DNA from: PALSA-505 sp963702235
Lineage (GTDB): Bacteria > Actinomycetota > Actinomycetes > Streptosporangiales > Streptosporangiaceae
Length of the DNA: 64,000 nucleotides
Assembly (NCBI GenBank): GCA_963702235.1
Contig: CAVPBZ010000008.1
Span: 1 to 64,000 of the forward strand
Reading direction: 5' to 3'
Position 1 is the stretch's first letter. Every line of letters starts with the position of its first letter. Below the pieces are notes generated by a model, which searched no databases, was not told the origin of the DNA, and was given only the letters and a program-made list of their open reading frames with translations. Shown here piece by piece: positions 24,294-32,208 of this stretch. A program made the translations under genes and the position numbers.

Positions 24294-24590
24294 TCAGTCG
24301 TGCTGGATGAACATGGTCACGCCGCCGTCGGCGAAGTTGGCGATATCGGCAGCGGCGGCGTGGCCCTCGGCTGAAGCGAGCGCGGCCGCAAGTGCGTCGC
24401 CGGACGTGAACGCAAGCTCAGCGAGGAGATAGTACGGCGGCGGCGACTCGTCCAGGGCCGCGCAATGACGGGCGGTGAAGGACTGCAGCCCGGGCACCTT
24501 CTGCGCCAGCGGGCGGTGGGTGGACTCGTAATAGGCGTCGAACGCGGCAGGGTCGGCTGGGTGCCCATAGCCGACGGTGAGCACGTGCAT
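24294..24590 (-). CDS. EthD-family protein
   Basis: A 98-residue ferredoxin-like-fold protein of the EthD family: HVLTVGYGHPADPAAFDAYY, then ESTHRPLAQKVPGL with the conserved H-PL helix, and a C-terminal ADIANFADGGVTMFI strand. ATG 24590 follows AAGGGAG and lies 12 bases after the P450 stop, so the two are co-transcribed. EthD is needed, in an unknown way, for ether degradation by the EthABC P450 system of Rhodococcus; other members are dimeric oxygenases or cyclases. Confidence 0.85.
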   Translation of the reverse strand: MHVLTVGYGHPADPAAFDAYYESTHRPLAQKVPGLQSFTARHCAALDESPPPYYLLAELAFTSGDALAAALASAEGHAAAADIANFADGGVTMFIQHD

Positions 24591-24601
24591 GGTGTCTCCC
24601 T

Positions 24602-25843
24602 TCACCAGGTGACCTGCAGGGACTCTAGCCCACGGAAGAAGTAGCTGGCGATGTAGGCAGGCTCATAGCCGTCCGCTAGCTGCAGGCCCGGCAGCCTGGT
24701 CAGCAGCGTTTCCAGTGCTACCCGGATTTCCGCCCTGGCCATCGGGGCTCCTGGGCACGAGTGCAGGCCGGTGCCGAACGCGAGGTGGTCCCGGACATTC
24801 GGCCGGTCCAGCACGGCGGCGTCGGGGTCGGGGAAAACGGACTCGTCCCTGTTGCCCGAGCCGAACAGCAACAGCAGCAGCGCACCCTGGGGCAGCATGG
24901 TGCCGCCGAGTTCCGTCTCGCGGCTGGTGATGCGGAACAACCCGCGGTGCGGGGCGTCGCGGCGCAGCGCCTCCTCGGTCAGCCGGGGGATCATCCGGGC
25001 CGGGTCCGCCTTCACCTGCTCATGCGCAGCGGGATGCTGCAGCATCAGAAGCACGGTGGAAGTAATCGCGTCCCTGGTGGTGTCGAAGCCGGCCACCCTG
25101 GCCGCGCCGCGGACGATGTTGTGCACGTGGTCGTCGCTGAGGCCGGGATGGCCGTTGGCGCCGTGCACCAGGTCAGAGGTGAGGTCGTCACGGCGGTGCG
25201 CCCGGCGGTCGTCGATCAGCGCCTGCAGGTAGCGGGTGTAGTCGCCCATCCGGCGGGCTGCGGCTACCTTGCCCTTCACTGGGGCGAGCGGGTTCCACAG
25301 CAGCACGAAGTCGTCGGTCCAGGACTGGATCTGTGCCGTGTCCTCTGCCGGGAAGCCGATGATCGCGCTGATGATGGTCTGCACGAAGGGGATGGCGTAC
25401 CCGGCGACCAGGTCCGCGCTGACGCCGGAGAAGCCGTCGATGAGCTCGTCGGCGCGCTGGCGCATCACCGGCACCATGGCGCGTACCCGCGCGCCGCTGA
25501 ATCCGGCGTCGAATAGCCGCCGCATGGGCCGGTGCCGCGGTTCGTCCTCGTTGACCACCATGGTTGTCTCCGGTACTTTCCCGGCGCGTAGTTCGGCGAC
25601 GACCTCGGGCGGGTTGTCGTAGATCATCGGCAGCGCGGCCGCGGATGAGAACGTGTCCGGGTCGTCGATGACCATCTTGAGATCGGCGTAGCGGGTGACC
25701 ATGTAGGCGCCGATCGAGGGGCTGAAGGACACCGGCCGGGATCGCGCTGCCCGGTAGAACAAGTGCGGATCCTGCCGGTGCGGCTCGGTCATCGGGTTGA
25801 AATCGAACGCAGGCTCCTGCTCGGTCGCGTGCTGCGTGGCCAT
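24602..25843 (-). CDS. Cytochrome P450 (eth-type context)
   Basis: A 413-residue soluble P450. I-helix RVAGFDTTRDA, K-helix ExxR in TEEALRRDAP, and heme loop FGTGLHSCPGAPMARAEIR with the cysteine ligand are visible. The N terminus (FDFNPMTEPHRQDPHLFYRA) is normal length. ATG 25843 has GAGGAGG at the right distance; an in-frame start five codons earlier lacks this. It is followed by the EthD gene and preceded by an AraC regulator on the same strand, the gene order of regulator, P450 and EthD in the ether-degradation locus. No ferredoxin or reductase is adjacent. Confidence 0.93.
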   Translation of the reverse strand: MATQHATEQEPAFDFNPMTEPHRQDPHLFYRAARSRPVSFSPSIGAYMVTRYADLKMVIDDPDTFSSAAALPMIYDNPPEVVAELRAGKVPETTMVVNEDEPRHRPMRRLFDAGFSGARVRAMVPVMRQRADELIDGFSGVSADLVAGYAIPFVQTIISAIIGFPAEDTAQIQSWTDDFVLLWNPLAPVKGKVAAARRMGDYTRYLQALIDDRRAHRRDDLTSDLVHGANGHPGLSDDHVHNIVRGAARVAGFDTTRDAITSTVLLMLQHPAAHEQVKADPARMIPRLTEEALRRDAPHRGLFRITSRETELGGTMLPQGALLLLLFGSGNRDESVFPDPDAAVLDRPNVRDHLAFGTGLHSCPGAPMARAEIRVALETLLTRLPGLQLADGYEPAYIASYFFRGLESLQVTW

Positions 25844-25941
25844 GCCGCGCCTCCTCATCCTGGAAGGACTGCACTCACGCTAAGAACGCGGCGGCCCGCA
25901 GTCGATCCGCTGGGCGCAGCGGGACTAGCCGATTCCCGCAG

Positions 25942-26907
25942 TCACCCGCTCCCGGTCAGCGTCTGCGACGGGGACCTGCCGTACTGCTGCCGGTAGGCCG
26001 CCGCGAAGCGGCCCAGGTGAGTGAAGCCCCAGGCGGTGGCGATGCCCGCCACGGTATGCCGGGCCGGGTCCGCGCCCAGCAGGTCGGCATGGGCGCGGCG
26101 CAGCCTGACCTGGCGCAGGTACGCCATGGGCGGCACACCGATGTGCCGGGCGAAGCCATCCTGCAGGCCCCGCGCGCTGAGCCCGGCGCGGACCGCGACC
26201 TCGGTGACGGTCCAGGGAATCTCCGGTTCGGCCTCCATCAGATCGACCGCGCGCCGGACCGATGCGGCGGCCGCCGGCGCGGGCCGGGCGGTGAGCGCTT
26301 CCTGGTAGGGATGGTCAACGGCGTGCAGCAGCGCGGCCATCACGCTGTGCGCGAGCGGCCGCGCCACCATTGGCTGGGACAGCGGCCCCTCCGGGTCACT
26401 GACCAGGGCGAGCAGGGAACGCGCCAGCGCCCACCAGTGCCGGCCCGGGCCGCGGCTCACATCCAGGCTGGGGCTCAGCCTGAGCACTGACCGGATAGGG
26501 GCGCCAGTGAGCTCACTGAGTTCGGCCTCGAGCGCCGACCGCTCGATCTTCAGCCCGAACAGACGGCCACCACCCGCCCAGCCCTGCAGCACCGTCCGGC
26601 CGTCGGGACGGTAGACCGCGGCGAGCTTCGGCGTGGCGCAGACCTCGGCGTACCCGGTCCAGGTTCTCAGCCAGCCCGTCAGCGGCACGTTGATCTCGTA
26701 GCCGGTACCCAGCTCGTCGGTCTCCAGCCGCACTTCGCCGGAGTAGCCGAGCAGGCCGACGCTGACGGGCCCGATACGCGCCGCGGACAGTGACATCGCG
26801 AACCGGCCCGGGTCGTCGAGCAGCGTCAGCCGGTGCGGGTAATACACCTGCCCGCACCGCTTCTGGGCCTCGTCGCTGTCGGAAGTCCGAATGCAGGTAC
26901 CCGGCAT
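25942..26907 (-). CDS. AraC-family transcriptional regulator
   Basis: A 321-residue regulator with an AraC-binding-domain-like N terminus (EINVPLTGWLRTWTGYAEVC, AVYRPDGRTVLQGWAGGGRL) as in XylS/EutR-like activators, and a C-terminal double helix-turn-helix: WTVTEVAVRAGLSARGLQDG, then PMAYLRQVRLRRAHADL and GFTHLGRFAAAYRQQYGRSP. ATG 26907 is preceded by GGGAGGCGAGG and is preferred over the longer frame. It lies 98 bases upstream of the P450 gene on the same strand and likely activates it. Confidence 0.88.
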   Translation of the reverse strand: MPGTCIRTSDSDEAQKRCGQVYYPHRLTLLDDPGRFAMSLSAARIGPVSVGLLGYSGEVRLETDELGTGYEINVPLTGWLRTWTGYAEVCATPKLAAVYRPDGRTVLQGWAGGGRLFGLKIERSALEAELSELTGAPIRSVLRLSPSLDVSRGPGRHWWALARSLLALVSDPEGPLSQPMVARPLAHSVMAALLHAVDHPYQEALTARPAPAAAASVRRAVDLMEAEPEIPWTVTEVAVRAGLSARGLQDGFARHIGVPPMAYLRQVRLRRAHADLLGADPARHTVAGIATAWGFTHLGRFAAAYRQQYGRSPSQTLTGSG

Positions 26908-27159
26908 CCTCGCCTCCCGTCTTGGCTCGAACTCTCCCCTCCCTCGCGCCCTTGTCAAGCGCGTGTCCCGGTGCGCGGAACGCACACCAGAAGGCGGCGC
27001 GCGGAACCCTCAGGGGAATGTGGCGGGCTGAGGCGCACGGAGCGGCGCTGTAGAAAAGCGGGTCTTTCGCAGCCAGCCAGGCAGGCAGGTACCGGGCCCT
27101 CCAACGTCTCAAATTTCGGCCCGATGCTCACCTGCGGGCGTCCCGCGGCTGACCTGCGG

Positions 27160-27984
27160 TCAGGCTCCGGCGGCGGTGACGATGGCGTCGGTGACAAATC
27201 CCAGCAGGACGCCGAGCAGGATGCCCCAGGTGGTGACTTCCTTGACGGCCTGCTTGCGCGCGACCGCCAGCAGCTCGATCACGACATAGAGGATGGATCC
27301 GGCGGCCAGGGTCAGGAACCCGATCGACAGCGTGTTGTTGACGACGTGCTGGCCGATCAGGGTGCCCAGGAACGTCGGGCCGCCGCCGATGAGCCCCAGC
27401 AGGGACAGGTAGCCCCAGGTTGGCCAGCGGCCGGCGGCGGCCATCGGCGCGACGATGCCGAAGCCCTCGGTCGCGTTGTGCAGGCCGAAGCCGATGACCA
27501 GGAGGACCGCGAGCTGCAGCGCACCCTGGGCCGCCGAGTTGCCGATCGCGAGGCCCTCCGCGAAGTTGTGCAGGCCGATCCCGATGGCGATCATCATCGG
27601 CAGGTCGCTCAGGCGGCCCAGCCCGGTCCGCTTGGCATTCAGCTCGGCTACCGCGGCCGCGCCCGGACCGAGCGACCGGGCGGTACGCCGCGCGACCCAC
27701 CTGTCGAAGTAGACCAGGCCGGCCAGCCCGGCGCCGAAGCACAGTGCGAACACCGCGCCGTTGCCGGCCGCCGAGCCGTACCTGTGGCTGCTGAGCGCAG
27801 CGTCAACCGGGGACCAGGCGTGGTCAAGAACGTCCCACAGCAGGAAGATCAGGATGCCGGCCGCGGTGGCGGTCAGCATCGCCCGGAGCTTCGGCATCGG
27901 CTTGTGCAGCCGGCCGACCGGCAGGCCCAGGAAGATGGTGAGCCCGGCTATCGCACCAAGCAGGGTGATCGACGCTGAACTCAC
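27160..27984 (-). CDS. ZIP-family divalent metal transporter
   Basis: A 274-residue membrane protein with about eight helices. The paired metal-binding motifs of ZIP proteins are visible: HNFAEGLAIGNS in helix IV and GFGLHNATEGFGIVAP in helix V. An additional GGGPTFLGTLIG turn follows. It imports or moves zinc, iron or manganese across the membrane. The GTG start at 27984 has AGAGGAG upstream. A sequence close to the DtxR/IdeR box lies at 28024-28042, inside its promoter, so iron- or manganese-dependent repression is likely; that favours Fe or Mn as relevant metals over zinc alone. Confidence 0.9.
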   Translation of the reverse strand: MSSASITLLGAIAGLTIFLGLPVGRLHKPMPKLRAMLTATAAGILIFLLWDVLDHAWSPVDAALSSHRYGSAAGNGAVFALCFGAGLAGLVYFDRWVARRTARSLGPGAAAVAELNAKRTGLGRLSDLPMMIAIGIGLHNFAEGLAIGNSAAQGALQLAVLLVIGFGLHNATEGFGIVAPMAAAGRWPTWGYLSLLGLIGGGPTFLGTLIGQHVVNNTLSIGFLTLAAGSILYVVIELLAVARKQAVKEVTTWGILLGVLLGFVTDAIVTAAGA

Positions 27985-28023
27985 CAGGACTCCTCTGGCC
28001 GGGAGACGAGACGCTGTTCGACG

Positions 28024-28042
28024 TTAGGCGAGCCTAACCTAA
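28024..28042. promoter_or_regulatory. DtxR/IdeR-type metal box upstream of the ZIP transporter
   Basis: TTAGGCGAGCCTAACCTAA matches the 19-base DtxR/IdeR consensus (TTAGGTTAGSCTAACCTAA) at 17 positions. It is 40 bases upstream of the ZIP start codon and is followed by CCTAATTAGG, another half-palindrome (28038-28047). Repression by a metal-loaded DtxR-family protein is the expected mode. Confidence 0.75.
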
Positions 28043-28061
28043 TTAGGCCCGGTGACTCCTG

Positions 28062-28985
28062 TCAATGGCGATCGCCAGGTTCCAGCAGGCTGAGCACGTG
28101 AGCGGGAGTGGCCATCGTGTGGTGGCAGATCGCCTCGACGAACGCGGCGGTGATCGGGTCCGGGCGCACACGGGTGTAGGCCGACAGCATCCGCTGTACC
28201 GGCGGGTGGGGGCGGCGCAGCACACCGCCGAAGGACGGCGGGACGCAATTGCCGGGCAGCAGGGTGACGCCCAGGCCAGCGTGAGCGAGATTCAGTGCCG
28301 ACGGCGCCTGCTCGGTGCGCACCGCGGCGCGTGGCGCGAACCCGGCGTCGCCGCACGCGGCGTCCAGGATGTCGGCCAGGCCGCTCGGCGGAGTGAAGTG
28401 GACCCTGTCGCGGTCGGCCAGCGCGGCGAGATCGACGGTATGCCCGGTACCCGGCAGCTTCGCCCCGGGCGCCGCCGCCAGTACGAACTCCTCGGCTCCG
28501 ATCTCGCGCACCGGGCCGTCCCAGGCCGGCGGAGTCGGGCCGACGGCAACGTCGGCCTGCCCCGCTTCCATGGCAGCGATCAGGTCGTTGGTGTGCCGGA
28601 ACTCCACGAGCCGCACCTGCACGTCCGGGTAGGTGCGGCGCCAGGCCGGAAGCGCCGTCGGCAGCACGCCGACGCTGATCGAGTACAGCGTCCCCACGTG
28701 CAACTCGCCGGCGTCTACGCCGGAGGCGCGCATCGCCGCGCTGGACGCCCGCTCGGCGTGCGCCAGGCTGGCCCGCGCGTGCGGCAGCGCGGTGCGGCCC
28801 GCTGGGGTCAGCCGCACCCCGCGGGGCAGCCGCTCGAGCAGGGGCCCGCGCAGCTGCCGCTCCAGCGTCTGGATCTGGTGCGAGAGCCCCGGCTGGCTTA
28901 CATGCAGCCGGGCGGCCGCCGCGGTGAACGAGCCCTCATCCACCACGGTGACGAAGTACTCGAGCTGGCGAAGAGATATTGACAT
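28062..28985 (-). CDS. LysR-family transcriptional regulator
   Basis: A 307-residue regulator: winged helix-turn-helix at the N terminus (LRQLEYFVTVVDEGSFTAAA, ARLHVSQPGLSHQIQTLERQ) and a periplasmic-binding-like effector domain (VGTLYSISVGVLPTALPAWR, HTNDLIAAMEAGQADVAVGP, HAGLGVTLLPGNCVPP). ATG 28985 is preferred; ATG 28991 two codons earlier is possible. It faces a PEBP-like gene across a short gap holding a perfect TATTTGT/ACAAATA palindrome, the normal LysR arrangement of self-control plus control of the divergent gene. Confidence 0.9.
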   Translation of the reverse strand: MSISLRQLEYFVTVVDEGSFTAAAARLHVSQPGLSHQIQTLERQLRGPLLERLPRGVRLTPAGRTALPHARASLAHAERASSAAMRASGVDAGELHVGTLYSISVGVLPTALPAWRRTYPDVQVRLVEFRHTNDLIAAMEAGQADVAVGPTPPAWDGPVREIGAEEFVLAAAPGAKLPGTGHTVDLAALADRDRVHFTPPSGLADILDAACGDAGFAPRAAVRTEQAPSALNLAHAGLGVTLLPGNCVPPSFGGVLRRPHPPVQRMLSAYTRVRPDPITAAFVEAICHHTMATPAHVLSLLEPGDRH

Positions 28986-29002
28986 GCACATATCTTATCG
29001 GT

Positions 29003-29632
29003 TTGAGAACATCTATTTGTTGGACAAATATCATCACCGGGCGGCAGGCTGCTGCCATAACCTCTTCCCACGATCTGCACCCGCCGGCCCGGTCCGGGCC
29101 GGACCCGTACGCCTACCTGCCCAAGGTTCCCTCGTTCCGGCTGACCAGCACGTCGGTTGCGGACGGGCAGCCGCTGCCGCTCGAGCAGTTGTCGAAGCTG
29201 CTCGGCGTGCCTGGCGGCCAGGACACCTCGCCGCAGCTGTCATGGGCGGGGTCTCCCGCCGGAACCGAGAGCTTCGTCGTCTCGATGTACGACCCGCGGG
29301 CCCCGACCGGCAGCGGTTTCTGGCACTGGGTCGTGGCCGACCTCCCGGCCGGGGTCACGTCGCTGCCCGCCGGCGCCGGAGCACCAGGCAGCGCCCGGCT
29401 TCCGGCCGGCGCGTTCCAGCTCGGCGCGGACGCGGGCACGCCGCAGTACGTCGGCGGAGCGCCGCCGGCCGGCTCGGGTGTGCACGAGTACTACCTCACC
29501 GTCACCGCCCTGAGCGTGCCAGCGACCGGACTCGGCCAGGACGCGAGCGCGGCCTATCTCGGGTTCGCCATCGCCGCGAGCACTCTCGCCCGCGCGACGC
29601 TGGTCTGCCCGACGCCTGCTCCGGCCGGCTGA
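29003..29632 (+). CDS. YbhB/YbcL (PEBP / Raf-kinase-inhibitor-like) protein, start uncertain
   Basis: The conserved part (about 185 residues from PPARSGPDPYAYLPKVPSF) is a bacterial PEBP: LTSTSVADGQPLPLEQL, DTSPQLSWAGSPAGTESFVV, the ligand-pocket signature SMYDPRAPTGSGFWHWVVAD, and HEYYLTVTALSVP. There is no in-frame ATG or GTG at the right place. TTG 29003 would make the leader run through the LysR operator; the position where a start would be expected (29057) reads ATA. Either a rare start is used or the original ATG has mutated. Divergent from LysR. Bacterial members have no firm function. Confidence 0.75.
   Translation: MRTSICWTNIITGRQAAAITSSHDLHPPARSGPDPYAYLPKVPSFRLTSTSVADGQPLPLEQLSKLLGVPGGQDTSPQLSWAGSPAGTESFVVSMYDPRAPTGSGFWHWVVADLPAGVTSLPAGAGAPGSARLPAGAFQLGADAGTPQYVGGAPPAGSGVHEYYLTVTALSVPATGLGQDASAAYLGFAIAASTLARATLVCPTPAPAG
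29014..29030. promoter_or_regulatory. LysR-type operator
   Basis: TATTTGT-TGG-ACAAATA is a perfect inverted repeat with seven-base arms, 29 bases upstream of the LysR start and immediately before the divergent PEBP-like gene. It contains the T-N11-A form typical of LysR sites. Confidence 0.65.
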
Positions 29633-29683
29633 GCGGCTGCGATGCCGGCCGGTTCCGACCTTCACCAGCAAGCAGGCAGCAAC

Positions 29684-30297
29684 GTGCGAGATCTGCGCAT
29701 GCTCTGCCTGCACGGCTACCACGGCACCGGCGCGATCCTGCGCCGTCAGATGGCACCGCTGGCCGCAGCGCTCCCGCCCAGCGTCGAGCTCGTGTACGTG
29801 GACGCCCCGGCGCTGTCGGCCGGCGACTTCGGCTGGTGGCACGACGGCTTCCGCGGCTGGGAGCGCACGCGTGACTGGGCCGTCGAGCTGCTGCGCAGCT
29901 CGCCGCGCATCGACGGGATCTTCGGCTTCAGCCAGGGTGCCGCGCTACCGGGCTGCTGGCCGCGCTGCGGGACAGCCGTCCCTCACCGCTGGATTTCGAG
30001 TTCGCCATCATGGTCGGCGGGTTCACCAGCACGATGCCGCAGCACGCTGAGCTGCTGCGGCACAAGCTCACGGTCCCGTCCGTCCATGTGACCGGCCGCG
30101 CTGACGCGATCGTGCCCAGGCGCGACTCGCTGCTGCTCGCCGGCCGTTTCATCAGCCCGCTCGTGATCGAGCATCCGGGCGGCCACGTCGTCCCGGGCGA
30201 CAGCGCGGTGACGGCGCCGATCGCCCGGTTCCTGGCCGGGTTCTCCAGCGGCGTGACCGCCGCGCCGGCGCCCGGCGGATCCGGGCGCAGCCGGTGA
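29684..30297 (+). pseudogene. Serine hydrolase (FSH1-like), frameshifted
   Basis: The first part encodes RMLCLHGYHGTGAILRRQMA and the nucleophile elbow IFGFSQGAAL. At about 29948 the frame shifts by one base, and the fold continues as GLLAALRDSRPSPLDFEFAI, MVGGFTSTMPQHAELL, VPSVHVTGRADAIVPRRDS and PGGHVVPG (catalytic Asp and His) to a stop at 30297. All triad parts exist but not in one frame. Likely start GTG 29684; ATG 29642 is an alternative. The stop overlaps the next start (GTGA), so the genes were translationally coupled. Confidence 0.75.
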
Positions 30298-30929
30298 GCG
30301 AGGAACTCGTGCCCACTCCGGTCGGGACGGCGCGCCTTACCTGGTATCCGGCGCGGGGCAGCGCACGGGCCGTCGCCATGCTCGGGCACGGGTCGGCCAC
30401 CGGCACCGAGTCAGCCGACCTACAGGCACTCGCCGCCGCTCTGCCGCGCCGGGACATCACCGTCGCGCTGGTCACCCAGCCGCACCGGTTCGAAGCGAAT
30501 CCGCGGGCCGCCGACGAGGGGTCCCTTGACCAGGCGTGGACCGCGGTATGGCCCGCCGCGGCCGGCCAGGGCGTGCCGGTGATCTCCGGCGGCCGCAGTG
30601 CCGGGGCGCAGGTCGCCTGCCGCACGGCCGGCCAGCTCGGCGCCCGTGCCGTGCTGGCGCTGGCCTACCCGCTGCTCGGGCCCGGCAGCCCGCGAGAACT
30701 GCTGGCCACCGGCCGCCCGACTCTGGTCGTGCAAGGCGGAAGCGATCCGTTCGGACGCCCCGGCCAGTTCCCGCGGCTTCCGGCCGGGATCGAGCTGGTC
30801 GAGATCCCGGCGGCCAACCACACGTTCGGCACCGGCATCGGGGCCGCCCGCTCCGCCACCCTGACGCGCATCACCAGCGCTGTCAGCGAATGGATCGACC
30901 GGCAGCTGTCCCCGGCGCACGCTCCCTGA
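30294..30929 (+). CDS. Alpha/beta hydrolase (dienelactone-hydrolase / KANL-TEX30-like)
   Basis: A 211-residue hydrolase with AMLGHGSATGTESADLQALA near the N terminus, nucleophile Ser in SGGRSAGAQVACRTA, acid residue in VQGGSDPFG and histidine in PAANHTFGTG. This shape matches the short TEX30/KANL3-type hydrolase family of unknown substrate. It overlaps the frameshifted FSH-type hydrolase by GTGA. It ends 31 bases before the convergent oxidoreductase, with a hairpin between them. Confidence 0.85.
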   Translation: MSEELVPTPVGTARLTWYPARGSARAVAMLGHGSATGTESADLQALAAALPRRDITVALVTQPHRFEANPRAADEGSLDQAWTAVWPAAAGQGVPVISGGRSAGAQVACRTAGQLGARAVLALAYPLLGPGSPRELLATGRPTLVVQGGSDPFGRPGQFPRLPAGIELVEIPAANHTFGTGIGAARSATLTRITSAVSEWIDRQLSPAHAP

Positions 30930-30937
30930 CCAAGGCG

Positions 30938-30958
30938 GGTCAGGCCTCGAGGCTGACC
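30938..30958. terminator. Hairpin between convergent genes
   Basis: GGTCAG and CTGACC arms enclose GCCTCGAGG between the stop of the hydrolase (30929) and the stop of the convergent oxidoreductase (30961). No T-run follows, as is normal for high-GC actinobacteria. A bidirectional terminator is the simplest reading. Confidence 0.45.
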
Positions 30959-30960
30959 GG

Positions 30961-31932
30961 TCAGACCTCGAGGGTGGCCGCGAGGTCCTCGTCCACGACC
31001 AGGGCGATCTTGCCCTGGGTGTGGCCCTGTTCCACGAGGCCGTGCGCCTCCGCGGCGTCCTGCCAGAAGTACCTGCCCGACACGTGCACCGACAGCGATC
31101 CGTCGTCGAACCGGGGGGCCATCCGGATCAGGCGGCTGCCGCTGCGCTGGCCGTCGTAGGGCTGCCAGCGGACCCGGCCGGCGTCGGGGTACTCGGCGGC
31201 GTGCACCGGGGTGGCGATCACCGCTCCGTCCCGGGCGGCCAGGGCCGCGCCCGCCAGGGTCGGCGCGGCGCAGGCCAGCACCCGCGTGACGCCGCCGTCG
31301 TTCATCTCACGGACCTGGTCGGGCCAGTCCGGACTCGTGTGGTCCACGACGATCGCCGCCCCCAGCTTGTGCACGAACTCGTGGTGCTGCGGGCTCGCGG
31401 TCGCCGTGACGATGGCGTTCCGCATATACGCCAGCTGGACGGCGAAATGACCCACGCCGCCCGCGCCGGCCGTGATCAGCACGCGGTCCCCCTCGCCTAC
31501 CGTCAGGATCTCCAGCACGCCCTGGTAGGCGGTCAGCGCGGCGATCGGGGTGGCCGCGGCCTCGATGACGTTCAGCCCGGCCGGGATCGGGGCGAGCCGT
31601 TCGACGTGGCAGGTCAGGTACTGGGCGTGACAGCCGGTCAGTCCCGGATAGCCGTAGACGGGCGCGCCGTCATCGAACCCGGCGCCGGCGCCGGTGTCTC
31701 CCACGACGACGCCGGCGAACTCGCCGCCCGGGATGTAGGGCAGCGGGCCGGTCCAGCCGCCGCGGCGCAGGTGGACGTCCCACGGTCCCACGCCGGCGGC
31801 CAGCACCCGGACGAGAAGCTCGTCCCGGCGCGGCTCAGGGATGATCACCTCACCGGTCTGCAGGACCTCCGGGCCGCCGAGCTGGCGGACCAGGATCGCC
31901 TGCATCATGACATCATCGAGGCCTTCGGACAT
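30961..31932 (-). CDS. Quinone-oxidoreductase-like MDR enzyme (zinc-free)
   Basis: A 323-residue NADP-dependent medium-chain reductase. It has the catalytic domain (AAGVGPWDVHLRRGGWTGPL, IPGGEFAGVVVG), the Rossmann motif ITAGAGGVGHFAVQLA and a C-terminal DAAEAHGLVEQGHTQGKIAL, the family's signature end. The zinc ligands of alcohol dehydrogenases are missing. Members reduce quinones or alpha-beta-unsaturated carbonyls. ATG 31932 follows GGGGAGG. It is transcribed alone, convergent with the hydrolase. Confidence 0.9.
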   Translation of the reverse strand: MSEGLDDVMMQAILVRQLGGPEVLQTGEVIIPEPRRDELLVRVLAAGVGPWDVHLRRGGWTGPLPYIPGGEFAGVVVGDTGAGAGFDDGAPVYGYPGLTGCHAQYLTCHVERLAPIPAGLNVIEAAATPIAALTAYQGVLEILTVGEGDRVLITAGAGGVGHFAVQLAYMRNAIVTATASPQHHEFVHKLGAAIVVDHTSPDWPDQVREMNDGGVTRVLACAAPTLAGAALAARDGAVIATPVHAAEYPDAGRVRWQPYDGQRSGSRLIRMAPRFDDGSLSVHVSGRYFWQDAAEAHGLVEQGHTQGKIALVVDEDLAATLEV

Positions 31933-32208
31933 CGGCGCGTTCCTCCCCTGCGGTCTGACTGCCCAGCCCGGGCAGGCGGCGCTTTCAGCCTAGGTCAGCC
32001 CGAACGGGGCCACATCCCACCTTCGGGTAGGGCAGGCCCCGCGGATCAGCGGAGCAGGTCGGCCAGCCGGCTGACCGGCAGCGGGGCGCCGAGGCCGCCC
32101 GCCGCCTCGCCCGCCGCCTCGCCCGCCGGCCGCGCGGCCAGCAGGGCGTTCACGACCGCTTCTGGCCCTGCCCGGCTGGGCCTTCGGGATCGGGGCCGAC
32201 CGTCTGGC
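31933..32208. other. 276-base stretch without a supported gene
   Basis: The left part holds the promoter of the MDR gene. A short minus-strand frame at 32046-32159 (about 37 codons ending RLADLLR, containing two GEAA repeats from an 11-base GCCGCCTCGCC repeat) has good codon use but no family I recognise; it may be a leftover gene end. Confidence 0.4.
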
